A stretch of DNA of 64,000 bases from an uncultured Flavobacteriales bacterium (GTDB lineage Bacteria > Bacteroidota > Bacteroidia > Flavobacteriales > Schleiferiaceae), in assembly GCA_913055685.1 (NCBI GenBank), contig CAJXKC010000001.1, positions 682,001-746,000 of the forward strand, read 5' to 3'. Of the stretch, positions 19,562 through 28,217 are shown in pieces (position 1 is the stretch's first letter; each line of letters begins with the position of its first letter). Below the pieces are notes generated by a model that had not been told where the DNA came from, did not search any database, and saw nothing but the letters and a program-made list of their open reading frames with translations. The position numbers and the translations under genes are program-made.

Positions 19562-20349
19562 TGGATTTAAACCTCTCTCAAAAACACGCGCTAGTATGCG
19601 GTAGCAGCGACGGAATTGGTAAAGCTGCGGCCGAAGAATTGGCCCGCATGGGTGCTACCGTTTGCCTATTGGCGCGAAATGAAGAAAAACTAAAGAAAGT
19701 ACTAAGTGGCTTAAGTACGGCTCACGACCAAAAGCATTATTATTTGGTAGCCGATTTTGATGATTTGGTATCATTGGAGTCGGTTCTTATTGAGGCGACT
19801 CGCAATCAAGCCCCTTTCAATATCCTAGTGAATAATACTGGGGGTCCGCCCGCGGGTCCCGCTCACAAAGCAGATTTAGAAGAATACATTAGCGCTTTCC
19901 GCCGGCATTTACTGGCCAATCAATTGATTACCAAGACCATTTTAGCGGGTATGGAAACTAGCGGTTATGGGCGTATTATCAATGTAATTAGCACATCGGT
20001 TAAAGCCCCTCTGCCCAATTTGGGCGTTAGCAATACCATTCGCGGCGCAGTAGCTAATTGGGCTAAAACCCTTTCGCGAGAATTGGGTCCTAAAGGAATA
20101 ACGGTAAACAATGTATTGCCAGGTGCTACCCAAACGGGAAGGTTGACTAGTATTATTAGCAATAAAGCGCAAAAAACGGGTCGTCCTGAATCGGAAGTGG
20201 AAGCCGAAATGTGTGCAGAAATTCCATTGGCGCGCTTTGCCCACCCATCAGAAGTGGCTAATGCAATTGCTTTCTTGGCCTCCCCAGCGGCAGCCTACAT
20301 TAGTGGCATAAACGTACCAGTAGACGGCGGAAGAACGCCAAACTTATAA
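19561..20349 (+). CDS. SDR-family oxidoreductase with a non-canonical active site
   Basis: 262 residues with a Rossmann fold: cofactor motif GSSDGIGKAAAEELARMGA near residues 14-32, NNTGGPPAGP at the NAG position, and the C-terminal PVDGGRTPNL. The usual catalytic YxxxK is absent; the region after the catalytic-type serine reads STSVKAPLPNLGVSNTIRGA, so the Tyr and Lys are replaced. A recognised SDR subgroup shares this SN-x-[IL]-R text. The next gene is an ALDH8-like dehydrogenase, and such pairs occur in kynurenine-type tryptophan degradation clusters of Bacteroidota; this pathway link is inference. The start overlaps the ATPase stop (TAATG). Confidence 0.82.
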   Translation: MDLNLSQKHALVCGSSDGIGKAAAEELARMGATVCLLARNEEKLKKVLSGLSTAHDQKHYYLVADFDDLVSLESVLIEATRNQAPFNILVNNTGGPPAGPAHKADLEEYISAFRRHLLANQLITKTILAGMETSGYGRIINVISTSVKAPLPNLGVSNTIRGAVANWAKTLSRELGPKGITVNNVLPGATQTGRLTSIISNKAQKTGRPESEVEAEMCAEIPLARFAHPSEVANAIAFLASPAAAYISGINVPVDGGRTPNL

Positions 20350-20351
20350 GC

Positions 20352-21794
20352 ATGGAAAAGATTGCAAATTATATCGGAGGGGAATTATTGGCGCCAATGG
20401 GCGGCGATTACCTCGACAATATTGAGCCTGCCACTGGTAAGGTGTATTCATTAATCCCACGTTCGGGCTCAGCGGATGTCGAACTAGCGGTAAAAGCCGC
20501 TCAAAAAGCTTTCCCAGCTTGGTCTGCCCTAAGCAATGCCGAGCGTAGTAAGCACTTAATGGCGGTGAGTAATCGCATCAGCGAAAAGCTAGATGAATTA
20601 GCTATGGCTGAAAGTAAGGATAACGGTAAACCTTTGAAACTCGCGCAATCGGTAGACATCCCTCGAGCTCGGGATAACTTTGCCTTTTTTGCAACCGCTA
20701 TCCTTCACCAAGAGGACGAATTCCATAACATGGGTGAGAAGGGCTTTAATTACACTTTGCGCCAACCTTTAGGTACGGTAGCATGTATTTCTCCCTGGAA
20801 TTTACCGCTCTATTTATTCACCTGGAAAATTGCTCCGGCCTTAGCTTCTGGGAATTGTGTTGTAGCTAAACCTTCTGAAGTAACCCCTTTTACGGCTTAT
20901 TTGCTTTCTCAAATTTGCATGGAGGTTGGTTTCCCAGCTGGAGTCTTAAACATCGTGCATGGCTTGGGTGCAGAAACAGGTCAGGCTATGGTTGAACACG
21001 ACTTGGTAAAGGCCATTTCATTTACCGGAGGTACCGTAACCGGCGCTCGTATAGCAGCATTGGCGGCACCTCGTTTCAAAAAAATGTCATTAGAGCTAGG
21101 TGGGAAAAACCCTAATATAGTTTTTGATGACTGTGATTTCGACCGAGCGGTAAAAACTAGTGTCAGAGCAGCTTTTGCTAATCAGGGTCAAATCTGTCTT
21201 TGTGGCAGCCGGATATTTGTACAGTCTGGCATTTATGAGAAGTTTAAGGAGGCCTTTGTCCAAAGGGTAAAGGGATTAAAAGTTGGACCCCCGCAAGAAT
21301 CAGATTCGCGCATGGGAGCGGTGGTTTCCAAAGCTCATATGGAGAAAATTTTAAGCTACATCCAATTAGCGAAGGAAGAAGGGGGAACTATCCTTCACGG
21401 AGGAAAGCAGGTAAAGCTTGCGGCTCCTTATGATGGAGGTTATTATTTGGAGCCTACTGTTATAGAGGGACTTAGCTTTGATTGCCGAGTAAACCAAGAA
21501 GAAGTATTCGGCCCATTAGTAACCCTAACGCCCTTCGAGACCGAAGAGGAAGTGTTAATGATGGCCAATAGCACCGAATACGGATTAGCCTGTACGGTAT
21601 TCACTCAGGATCTTAATAAAGCCCATCGCGTTGCTAAGGAAATTCACAGCGGAATAGTGTGGATTAACGATTGGTTGGTACGAGATTTGCGCACACCCTT
21701 TGGCGGTATGAAGAACAGCGGCGTGGGTCGCGAAGGGGGCTTCGAAGCCCTTAAGTTCTTTACCGAAGCAAAGAATGTGTGTTTTAACTTTTAA
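20352..21794 (+). CDS. NAD-dependent aldehyde dehydrogenase, ALDH8 / aminomuconic-semialdehyde type
   Basis: 480 residues, a full-length ALDH. The oxyanion-hole Asn is N149 (SPWNLPL), the general-base Glu E248 (LELGGKNP) and the nucleophile Cys C282 in GQICLCGSR. The second Cys and the CLCGSRIFV wording resemble ALDH8A1 and bacterial 2-aminomuconic 6-semialdehyde or hydroxymuconic semialdehyde dehydrogenases. The likely reaction is oxidation of a muconate-type semialdehyde. It is 2 bases after the SDR gene. Other kynurenine-pathway genes are not in the window, so the substrate is not proven. Confidence 0.88.
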   Translation: MEKIANYIGGELLAPMGGDYLDNIEPATGKVYSLIPRSGSADVELAVKAAQKAFPAWSALSNAERSKHLMAVSNRISEKLDELAMAESKDNGKPLKLAQSVDIPRARDNFAFFATAILHQEDEFHNMGEKGFNYTLRQPLGTVACISPWNLPLYLFTWKIAPALASGNCVVAKPSEVTPFTAYLLSQICMEVGFPAGVLNIVHGLGAETGQAMVEHDLVKAISFTGGTVTGARIAALAAPRFKKMSLELGGKNPNIVFDDCDFDRAVKTSVRAAFANQGQICLCGSRIFVQSGIYEKFKEAFVQRVKGLKVGPPQESDSRMGAVVSKAHMEKILSYIQLAKEEGGTILHGGKQVKLAAPYDGGYYLEPTVIEGLSFDCRVNQEEVFGPLVTLTPFETEEEVLMMANSTEYGLACTVFTQDLNKAHRVAKEIHSGIVWINDWLVRDLRTPFGGMKNSGVGREGGFEALKFFTEAKNVCFNF

Positions 21795-21817
21795 AGGGGG
21801 CCAAAGCCCCAAATGAG

Positions 21818-22699
21818 ATGCGACTTAAAGAAGTAGACGTAGTAGAAGATATAAGTCCGGAGGAATTCTATCAGAAATACGTTAAAACCCTCACTCCGGT
21901 TAAGCTCAAGAACTATTCGAAAGAATGGGCTGCGCGAACGAAGTGGACCTACGACTTCTTAAAGGAAAAAGCGGGTCACCACCAGGTAAAATTACATGGA
22001 GCTTGGCAAGACAATGAACCCACTCGCATCGAAATGCCGGCCGTAAAGGAGGTGCCTTTTAAGGACTACCTGGACATGCTCGAAAATGATGTGCCCTCTG
22101 ATTTGCGCATTTTCCTTTTTAACCTCTTTAAACTGGAGCCCGATTTACTAGAAGACTTTGATTACCCTCCTATTATGGATGGGTATCTGAAAGACTATCC
22201 TTATATGTTTTTTGGTGCCGCTGGCTCTGATGTTCGTTTGCATTACGATATCGACCTTTCCAATGTGTTCATTACGCAGTTTGGGGGTACCAAACGCATC
22301 ACCTTGTTTGATCAGAGTCAGACGAAATACCTCTACAAACTTCCATTTACCACCCATAGTGCGGCCGATATAGGCAATGCCGATTACGAAAAGTTTCCGG
22401 CTTTAAAATTGGCGGAGGGCTGGCAAACCGACCTTTTACCGGGTGAAACCCTGTTTATGCCTAGTGGCATTTGGCATTATATCCAATACCTCGACGGAAG
22501 CTTTTCGCTGAGTTTAAGGACCCTCAATCCTACCCGTATGGGAAAACTGCAAGGGGCATATAATGTCTTTGTGATTCGCAAGCTGGATGAGTATTTCAAT
22601 AAGTTTTATAAGAATAGCTGGAGCGATTATAAACTGAAAAAGGCCATTGAGCGCACCAATGAAATTGTAGAAGAGCGTGAAGCGGATCGCTTGCGTTAA
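21818..22699 (+). CDS. JmjC-like cupin-domain protein
   Basis: 293 residues. A cupin/JmjC Fe(II)-2-oxoglutarate dioxygenase fold is indicated by an HxD motif (H142, D144 in RLHYDIDLSNVF) and a distal His (H220 in MPSGIWHYIQY), with a lysine-containing strand (GGTKRITLF) between them. Relatives hydroxylate proteins, tRNA bases or small molecules; the target is unknown. It lies 23 bases after the dehydrogenase and probably ends that operon, since a terminator follows. Confidence 0.8.
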   Translation: MRLKEVDVVEDISPEEFYQKYVKTLTPVKLKNYSKEWAARTKWTYDFLKEKAGHHQVKLHGAWQDNEPTRIEMPAVKEVPFKDYLDMLENDVPSDLRIFLFNLFKLEPDLLEDFDYPPIMDGYLKDYPYMFFGAAGSDVRLHYDIDLSNVFITQFGGTKRITLFDQSQTKYLYKLPFTTHSAADIGNADYEKFPALKLAEGWQTDLLPGETLFMPSGIWHYIQYLDGSFSLSLRTLNPTRMGKLQGAYNVFVIRKLDEYFNKFYKNSWSDYKLKKAIERTNEIVEEREADRLR

Positions 22700-22725
22700 A
22701 GGTCTTATTACAAAGTAATTATACA

Positions 22726-22757
22726 AGGGGTAGTCCAAAAGGCTGCCCCTTTTTTTA
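22726..22757 (+). terminator. Rho-independent terminator after the cupin gene
   Basis: AGGGGTAG (22726-22733), a 9-base loop, then CTGCCCCT (22743-22750) leading into a T-run to 22757. The 8-bp stem has one G-T wobble. Confidence 0.85.
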
Positions 22758-22777
22758 TCTTAGTTGAAAATTAGGCT

Positions 22778-23497
22778 TTGCAAAGAATTCCCTCTATTCA
22801 TAAGTACTGTAATCGCTGGTGCGAGCGCTGTCCCTTTCAAGGGCGCTGTGCATTTTACATAGCTAAGCAGGACGACTCGCAAGAAATAGATTGGAGTGAA
22901 GGCCTCGAAGAGCGCCTTTCTGAGGAAGCGCCACATCCCTTTCAAAGCCTCGATTTAAATCAGGCGGAAGCCTTACAAAAAAGAATGGAGGCCAGGGAAA
23001 AAGCGGGGCCCTTTGATATTCAAAAATCACCACTGACGCTTTTTTTCAATAAATGGCATAAGAAGTACCAGGCGGCCCTTATTGAATTCACTAAGAGTGC
23101 ATGGGCCCAAAAGCTTGCCAAGCAAGCCTTTTTAAAGGACTTGGACGACTTAATCCTCGATAATTCTTTGCAGGTAATGCGTCATTATTCGTATTTTATT
23201 GGCCCTAAGATTACCCGTGCTCTGGGCGGTAAGCACGATGAATTGAATATGGCGAGTTCCATTCAAAGCGATTGGAACGGTAGTGCCAAAGTAGCCTGCT
23301 TAGCGCTCAAGCATTTGCGTTTGGCTTTTGAGGACTTACTAGAGAAAGAGGTGCTTAATCATGATGAATTGATAGACTTACTGGGTGATACCAATCGCCT
23401 AATTAAACTGTTGTACTTCGAATTTCCAGAATTGGATTTATTTGTTCGTCCCGGTTTTGATGCCATGGACGATAAGCGCTTAAGAGGAAGTTTTTAA
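22778..23497 (+). CDS. Conserved hypothetical protein with N-terminal cysteine cluster
   Basis: 239 residues, apparently starting at a TTG (22778): the frame has a stop at 22772-22774, and the first internal ATG would remove the conserved-looking N-terminus. That N-terminus (IHKYCNRWCERCPFQGRC) has four cysteines in a C-x3-C-x2-C-x6-C arrangement that could bind zinc or an Fe-S cluster. The rest is helical and polar with no signal peptide. Function unknown; I recall similar proteins in other Bacteroidota but cannot name a family. The stop codon overlaps that of the convergent gene inside a palindrome. Confidence 0.75.
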   Translation: MQRIPSIHKYCNRWCERCPFQGRCAFYIAKQDDSQEIDWSEGLEERLSEEAPHPFQSLDLNQAEALQKRMEAREKAGPFDIQKSPLTLFFNKWHKKYQAALIEFTKSAWAQKLAKQAFLKDLDDLILDNSLQVMRHYSYFIGPKITRALGGKHDELNMASSIQSDWNGSAKVACLALKHLRLAFEDLLEKEVLNHDELIDLLGDTNRLIKLLYFEFPELDLFVRPGFDAMDDKRLRGSF

Positions 23498-23511
23498 CTT
23501 AAAAACTTCCT
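23485..23511. terminator. Perfect 27-bp palindrome spanning two convergent stop codons
   Basis: AGGAAGTTTTTAA, one C, then TTAAAAACTTCCT: 13-bp arms that match perfectly. The plus-strand TAA (23495-23497) and minus-strand TAA (23496-23494) both lie in the centre. It can act as a terminator hairpin for both transcripts, though GC content in the stem is modest. Confidence 0.6.
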
Positions 23512-24114
23512 TTCGTCTACTTCCTTGATAGATTGAAGTGGAATGCCTTTGCGAGTTTCTATCTTATTGCTGGCTAGATATACTAGCCGTTCAATTTCGC
23601 CTTGATAATAAATTATATAATCAAGCTCAGTAAAGGATCGCTCCTTACCTCGGCTAAGACTGAAGTCAGACTTCCCATTTATGCGATAACGAATCGCTTC
23701 ACCTCGTCTTAAGTCCGCTATTTTATGATTGGACCTTTTGGGTATACCAATGTTCATAGAATGATCGTCGTAATTAAGGTGAATGGAAAAGCCCTTTTCT
23801 GAGCGCTTAATATAGAATATTTCGTAAGCCTGCGGAGCGGTTAATTGTTGGAAGGAGTGAAGTTCGCCTACTTCCTGAGTTGTAGGCTCCTGTGCTTTTA
23901 ATTTTGGCTCTTCCTGTAATATAATTAGCTCTTTGTTTTCAAGGCTAATATTAGTCCGCGCCATAGCGTTTAAATAAAGAGTCCCTTCTTTCCAATAACC
24001 GGCTTTAGAAAAAAACTCATTCTCCCAAACCGCAAACTGTGAACGACTACTAGGATTGTAATTAGCTTTGGTAAACCTTCGAACAGACTTATATACCTGG
24101 ATAAAACTTGACAA
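23494..24114 (-). CDS. Hypothetical protein
   Basis: 206 residues, no signal peptide or membrane segment, rich in Lys/Glu and beta-type stretches. No family recognised. The N-terminal half mentions no known motif; the C-terminal half (ELDYIIYYQGEIERLVYLAS) looks like a beta sheet. It follows the next hypothetical gene on the same strand by 27 bases. Base composition is visibly more AT-rich than the metabolic genes on either side, possibly an accessory gene. Confidence 0.6.
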   Translation of the reverse strand: MSSFIQVYKSVRRFTKANYNPSSRSQFAVWENEFFSKAGYWKEGTLYLNAMARTNISLENKELIILQEEPKLKAQEPTTQEVGELHSFQQLTAPQAYEIFYIKRSEKGFSIHLNYDDHSMNIGIPKRSNHKIADLRRGEAIRYRINGKSDFSLSRGKERSFTELDYIIYYQGEIERLVYLASNKIETRKGIPLQSIKEVDERKFLS

Positions 24115-24141
24115 TTTTGAAGGGTCTTTATTAAAGTCCTT

Positions 24142-24798
24142 TTAAATCCCTCCAGAAAGGATTATTTCATAGTTATGCTTGGGCGAATTAATAATAATCT
24201 CCTTTTCTCGGCGTCCTTCTAAACTTATCCTAGGAATACTTTTGAAAAAGCTTTCTTCAAGCACCTCTGCTTTATCTCTTTCTTCTGCTTCGCAGGCGGG
24301 ATATATTACCTTTAACTTAAGCATTCCCAGCTTGCTGTCGTACTCAATCTTTTCATCTAGTTCGCAAGCATTGAAAAAACTGGATTCAAAACGGATTAAA
24401 TAGAGATTATCTCCTTGAAGCCTATATTCATCTTTAATGTTCCAACTTCCACTAGTTTCCTTTCCTCTTGCTTCTAATTTTAAAATGCCGTTTTGAATAA
24501 ACACCTGGGTATTTGGATCACCGAACATACCAGACATTATTGATCCATAAATAGCCTGTTTAGAGCTTAACCATTTTTGCCATACTCCCTTCTTATTCTG
24601 ATAAATAATAATTTCACCAGGGACACCGTCCTCTTCGTTGGTGTGATAAATCACCGCCAACTCTTGTTTTGCGTCATTATCTAAATCCCCCTTTGCGCTA
24701 CTTAAAATTTTATAGCCATTTGGAATAGGTATACTTTGTGCCGAAAGGATGATAGAGCCTAATAAGAGAAATGAAAGTAGACTGAAGTTCTTGAACAT
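24142..24798 (-). CDS. Hypothetical secreted protein
   Basis: 218 residues with a signal peptide (FSLLSFLLLGSIILSAQS). The first part of the mature chain (GDLDNDAKQELAVIY) resembles an FG-GAP/VCBS-type D-x-D-x-D calcium-like repeat as used in integrin-like propellers, but only one copy is seen. Function unknown. Gene context: followed by another AT-rich hypothetical gene, preceded by a DUF2200 gene about 90 bases away. Confidence 0.6.
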   Translation of the reverse strand: MFKNFSLLSFLLLGSIILSAQSIPIPNGYKILSSAKGDLDNDAKQELAVIYHTNEEDGVPGEIIIYQNKKGVWQKWLSSKQAIYGSIMSGMFGDPNTQVFIQNGILKLEARGKETSGSWNIKDEYRLQGDNLYLIRFESSFFNACELDEKIEYDSKLGMLKLKVIYPACEAEERDKAEVLEESFFKSIPRISLEGRREKEIIINSPKHNYEIILSGGI

Positions 24799-24888
24799 CG
24801 TTTAAATCATTAATGCTAAACCTATGGCCTAATTTACAAAGCCTAGAGAAAATATGGAATAGGTCTATTTAGGATATGAAAACTTGGC

Positions 24889-25254
24889 TTAGCTCGTCCT
24901 AAGAATCTTCTCCATCTTCTTCCCTTTAGCTAACTCATCCACAAGTTTATCCAAGTAACGAACTTGCTGGGTAAGGGGATACTCTATCTCCTCCACGCGG
25001 TAGCCGCAGATGACGCCGGTAATTAATTTAGCATTGGGATTGAGCTGAGCCTTGGCGAAGAACTCTTCGAAACTTGCCTTAGCGGCGACGAGTTTTTCCA
25101 AATCTGCCTCTGTATAAGCCGTTAGCCATTCAATCACCTCTAATAACTCGGCTTTGGTCCTTCCCTTTTTTTCCACTTTCGTGATGTAGTGCGGGTAAAC
25201 CGAGGCAAAGCTCATCTTGGCAATACGGTCGTTCTGAGCGGCAGTAACTTTCAT
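24889..25254 (-). CDS. DUF2200-family protein
   Basis: 121 residues from the ATG at 25254 ([16 protein letters not shown]), chosen because the family starts with a short lead into a conserved [24 protein letters not shown] text, which is seen here. The small soluble protein family is widespread and uncharacterised. It stands alone between hypothetical genes. Confidence 0.8.
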   Translation of the reverse strand: MKVTAAQNDRIAKMSFASVYPHYITKVEKKGRTKAELLEVIEWLTAYTEADLEKLVAAKASFEEFFAKAQLNPNAKLITGVICGYRVEEIEYPLTQQVRYLDKLVDELAKGKKMEKILRTS

Positions 25255-25301
25255 AATTAGCAAAACTTAGATACTCTAAGGTAAGGATTTATAAAAGGCT
25301 A

Positions 25302-25985
25302 TTACTCTTTTGCCCTTTGCAGACTTTTTACCCAGAGTGCCCCGCGTATTGGGTCCTCTAATTTTTCCAGAATAAATCCGCCCATCGCCACTGAGGTAGA
25401 GCCGCCAGCAACATTGCTCCGAATATCGCGGTATACCCAGAGGTAATTGACCCCAGCGTTTAAGGAGATCTCCTTTTCAATGCCACCTACTTCAATTCGA
25501 ATAAATTGCGCATCAGGCTTGAGCCTTATACTGGTGATCGCTTGATCCTTTAAGCTGATCTCTTTTCCACTTACCTTCAAATTGCATTTGAATGCCTTCC
25601 CTAATGGACTACCCAATTCATCTCGGAAAATGTGCAGTTTAGCCTCGGTAGGAAAGTGCTTTTTTTCCACTAATTCCGCAGGCTCAATTTGATATAACTT
25701 ACCTCGCATGGAAATTCCTCGGTTACGGAAGCTTTCTACCCAGATTGCATTAGCCTGATTTTCGAGGGCCATAGCTTCAGCCTGACTTTTTATGGATGAC
25801 CAGGGTAGTCCATCGAATACTTTAAAGTCGCCTACCAAAACTCGACTAGGATACAAATTGGTGTCTAAAATGAACGCTGCTTTTAGATAGTTTTTCGGCT
25901 CAATTCCTGCTTCTAAATTAGAAACCTTGTAGCTCCGGCAGGCTATTATGAGAGGAATAAAAAGTAGTAGGTAATATCTATTCAT
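25302..25985 (-). CDS. Hypothetical lipoprotein
   Basis: 227 residues from the ATG at 25985 (MNRYYLLLFIPLIIACRSYKV), which gives a good lipoprotein signal with Cys at 17; the upstream in-frame start lies inside the previous gene. The mature part looks beta-rich; no family recognised. The start overlaps the end of the upstream membrane-protein gene by 8 bases, so the two are probably translated together. Confidence 0.65.
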   Translation of the reverse strand: MNRYYLLLFIPLIIACRSYKVSNLEAGIEPKNYLKAAFILDTNLYPSRVLVGDFKVFDGLPWSSIKSQAEAMALENQANAIWVESFRNRGISMRGKLYQIEPAELVEKKHFPTEAKLHIFRDELGSPLGKAFKCNLKVSGKEISLKDQAITSIRLKPDAQFIRIEVGGIEKEISLNAGVNYLWVYRDIRSNVAGGSTSVAMGGFILEKLEDPIRGALWVKSLQRAKE

Positions 25986-26508
25986 GGCGATGGAGGCTTC
26001 CATTTTCGTCAGAGTTATTTTGAAGAAAGAAACGAGCAATTCGCGAGTAATTGGTCATTAACAAATAGCCCACAAGAAGACTGATGCCCGAAATCATCCA
26101 TCCCAGATAATCTATCTCGGTGTACTCTAAGCGCATCTGGCTAAGCTTAAATAGATGTATGCTGCGGCTGATGAAGTCTGGGAAGTAATTTATAAAGCTA
26201 AGACCCCCTATAATGAAAGTTCCCAGCTTCAAGATATGCGAGCTTTCTAGCTGGCCTAGTTCAATGCGATCCTCCTCAAAGCCCTTTTCCAAGCGCAAGA
26301 GTGACACAATTTTGGGAGCATAGAAGACCAGGAGAACGAACAAGGCTATTACCAGTAGAGAAGCCAAGATAATGATGACAATACTTAAAAAATCTCCGTA
26401 CATCATTGCGGTGCTTAAGCTTGCAAGTAGTCCGGATGAAAGCGCTGCCAAAATGGAAGACAATCCAAAGATTTTAAGCAGCAGAATAAAGAGGTCTTTT
26501 TTAGTCAT
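25978..26508 (-). CDS. Hypothetical membrane protein
   Basis: 176 residues with four likely membrane segments (about 8-30, 40-68, 93-112, 132-152). A charged stretch around residues 72-92 (RLEKGFEEDRIELGQLESS) lies between helices 2 and 3. No family recognised. It is 10 bases downstream of the small lipoprotein gene and overlaps the next lipoprotein gene, forming a compact envelope gene set. Confidence 0.6.
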   Translation of the reverse strand: MTKKDLFILLLKIFGLSSILAALSSGLLASLSTAMMYGDFLSIVIIILASLLVIALFVLLVFYAPKIVSLLRLEKGFEEDRIELGQLESSHILKLGTFIIGGLSFINYFPDFISRSIHLFKLSQMRLEYTEIDYLGWMISGISLLVGYLLMTNYSRIARFFLQNNSDENGSLHRHE

Positions 26509-26518
26509 GGTTTTGATT

Positions 26519-26905
26519 TTATCTCACGAAAAAGCTGGTATCCCGAAGCGCCCGATTTCCATCTTCGTCTACGCAAAGTATCTCGATAAGATGCTCTCCT
26601 AACATCCTTTGGCCCAAAGGGGTATCTATTTCAAAAGCAATCTTTTTGGATTGGCCACTAAGAGAAAAGGTGTTTTCGTAATAAAGCGTGTCGCCCGGCT
26701 TTTGCAAGCGAATTTCGGTGTACAGCAAGCCATTATTATCGCTTACTAAAACTTCTACCGGAATGGGCATCTGCTGACTTAGGGTATCACTGGGTGAAAC
26801 TATCGAGATCTCAGGTAGGATACTACGACTTTCGTCGGAAGTACTGCCACAAGCGCCAAGCAAGAATAAAAATACTAAGGTGCCAAAGAGTTTAATCTTC
26901 ATCAT
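26519..26905 (-). CDS. Small lipoprotein with an Ig-like domain
   Basis: 128 residues with a lipoprotein signal ending LLGACGS (Cys at about 19) and a single beta-sandwich, with text PEISIVSPSDTLSQQMPIPV followed by VSDNNGLLYTEIRLQ as in Bacterial Ig or cadherin-like folds. Function unknown. Its start overlaps the end of rmuC by 14 bases. Confidence 0.65.
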   Translation of the reverse strand: MMKIKLFGTLVFLFLLGACGSTSDESRSILPEISIVSPSDTLSQQMPIPVEVLVSDNNGLLYTEIRLQKPGDTLYYENTFSLSGQSKKIAFEIDTPLGQRMLGEHLIEILCVDEDGNRALRDTSFFVR

Positions 26906-28217
26906 CTGAATGGTCTAAGAGCTTAGAGTCTAATTGTTTGTCATTTTTAGATTTCGCCCCCAGATCTTGCAATCTTTCGGCTCTTCCAATTAAGTTACCG
27001 CGACCCGACTTAAGTTTGTTGAAGGCCAGATCATAGGCTTTCTGACTCTGGTCGATGCGTTCACCTATTTTTTGAAGGTCTTTGGTGAAGTCAATAAACT
27101 TATCGAGCATTCCTCCGGCTTGCCTAGCAATTTCATCCGCATTTTTATTCTGGGCATCCTGCCTCCAGATATAGCCAATGGTGCGCAAGGTGGCCAATAG
27201 AGTAGAAGTACTTACCAAAACAATATTCTTGCGCAGGGCTTTTTCAAATAATTGTCCGTCTTCACGGAAGGCTAAATTTAAGGCGGGTTCATTGGCCAGG
27301 AACAACAAAACGTAATCTGGACTATTCGCGCCTTTCAAATCGGGATAATTTTTCGCGCTTAACTGATCAATGTGACTTGATAAACTGGCTAAATGCGCCT
27401 TTAACTGTAAGGCTTTTTCGCTCTCATCCTCGGCCTCCACATAACGTGCGTAAGCGGTGAGTGAAACCTTAGAGTCTAAGATGAGGTGCTTCCCATCGGG
27501 TAGCTTAATTAAATAATCGGGCCTTTGGTTTTTACCGTCTTCGGTTTTAAAATTCTCTTCCTTGCTGTAGTGTAAGTCTTTTTCTAGGCCAGCGGCATTT
27601 AGAATTTTCTCTAATTGCATTTCGCCCCAGTTACCCTGAGTTTTACTCTCTCCGCGCAGCGCTTTAGTTAAGCTTCGAGCTTCGTCGCCCAGGCTCTTAT
27701 TAAGTTCCTTAAGGTTTTTCAATTGCTCAATGAGGGTGGCATTGCGACGCTCGTCGGCGGTATTGCTGTCTTCAACTTTGGATTGAAATTCTTTAATTTT
27801 TTCGGACAGAGGCTTTAAAAGACCTTCAATGTTTTCTTTATTCTGAAGGGTAAATTTTTGGGACTTTTCTTCTAGAATCCCTTGAGCTAGATTTTTAAAC
27901 TCTTCGCTGAAGCGTTTTTGCAATTCGGCCAGGTCCTTTTCTTGATGGGCCAATTTATCGCGTTCGGCCTGCAGCTGACTTTCCAGCTGACTTTGTAGGC
28001 GAATGGACTCTTTTTCCTTCGATTGTAGTTCCTCAACTTTTACTAGAAGTTCTTGCACTTTTGCCTGACTATCACGCTGTTTTTCTTCCGCCACCGCTAA
28101 GGCCGTTTCCAGACCTTTGAGCTCTTCTACATTCTGAGCTTGAGGTCGGTCTTTTAGCACTAGCCAGGCGAGTCCAAAACCAATTATAAAGGCTAAGATT
28201 ATTGCGAAGTATAACAT
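26892..28217 (-). CDS. rmuC: DNA recombination protein RmuC
   Basis: 441 residues: an N-terminal membrane anchor (residues 2-20), a long coiled coil (about 30-170) and the RmuC nuclease-like domain (about 185-390) with the conserved text QGNWGEMQLEKILNAAGL and RPDYLIKLPDGKHLILDSKVSL. RmuC limits inversions at short inverted repeats in E. coli, and its C-terminal domain belongs to the restriction-endonuclease-like fold. The ATG overlaps the marC stop by one base. Confidence 0.92.
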   Translation of the reverse strand: MLYFAIILAFIIGFGLAWLVLKDRPQAQNVEELKGLETALAVAEEKQRDSQAKVQELLVKVEELQSKEKESIRLQSQLESQLQAERDKLAHQEKDLAELQKRFSEEFKNLAQGILEEKSQKFTLQNKENIEGLLKPLSEKIKEFQSKVEDSNTADERRNATLIEQLKNLKELNKSLGDEARSLTKALRGESKTQGNWGEMQLEKILNAAGLEKDLHYSKEENFKTEDGKNQRPDYLIKLPDGKHLILDSKVSLTAYARYVEAEDESEKALQLKAHLASLSSHIDQLSAKNYPDLKGANSPDYVLLFLANEPALNLAFREDGQLFEKALRKNIVLVSTSTLLATLRTIGYIWRQDAQNKNADEIARQAGGMLDKFIDFTKDLQKIGERIDQSQKAYDLAFNKLKSGRGNLIGRAERLQDLGAKSKNDKQLDSKLLDHSDDED

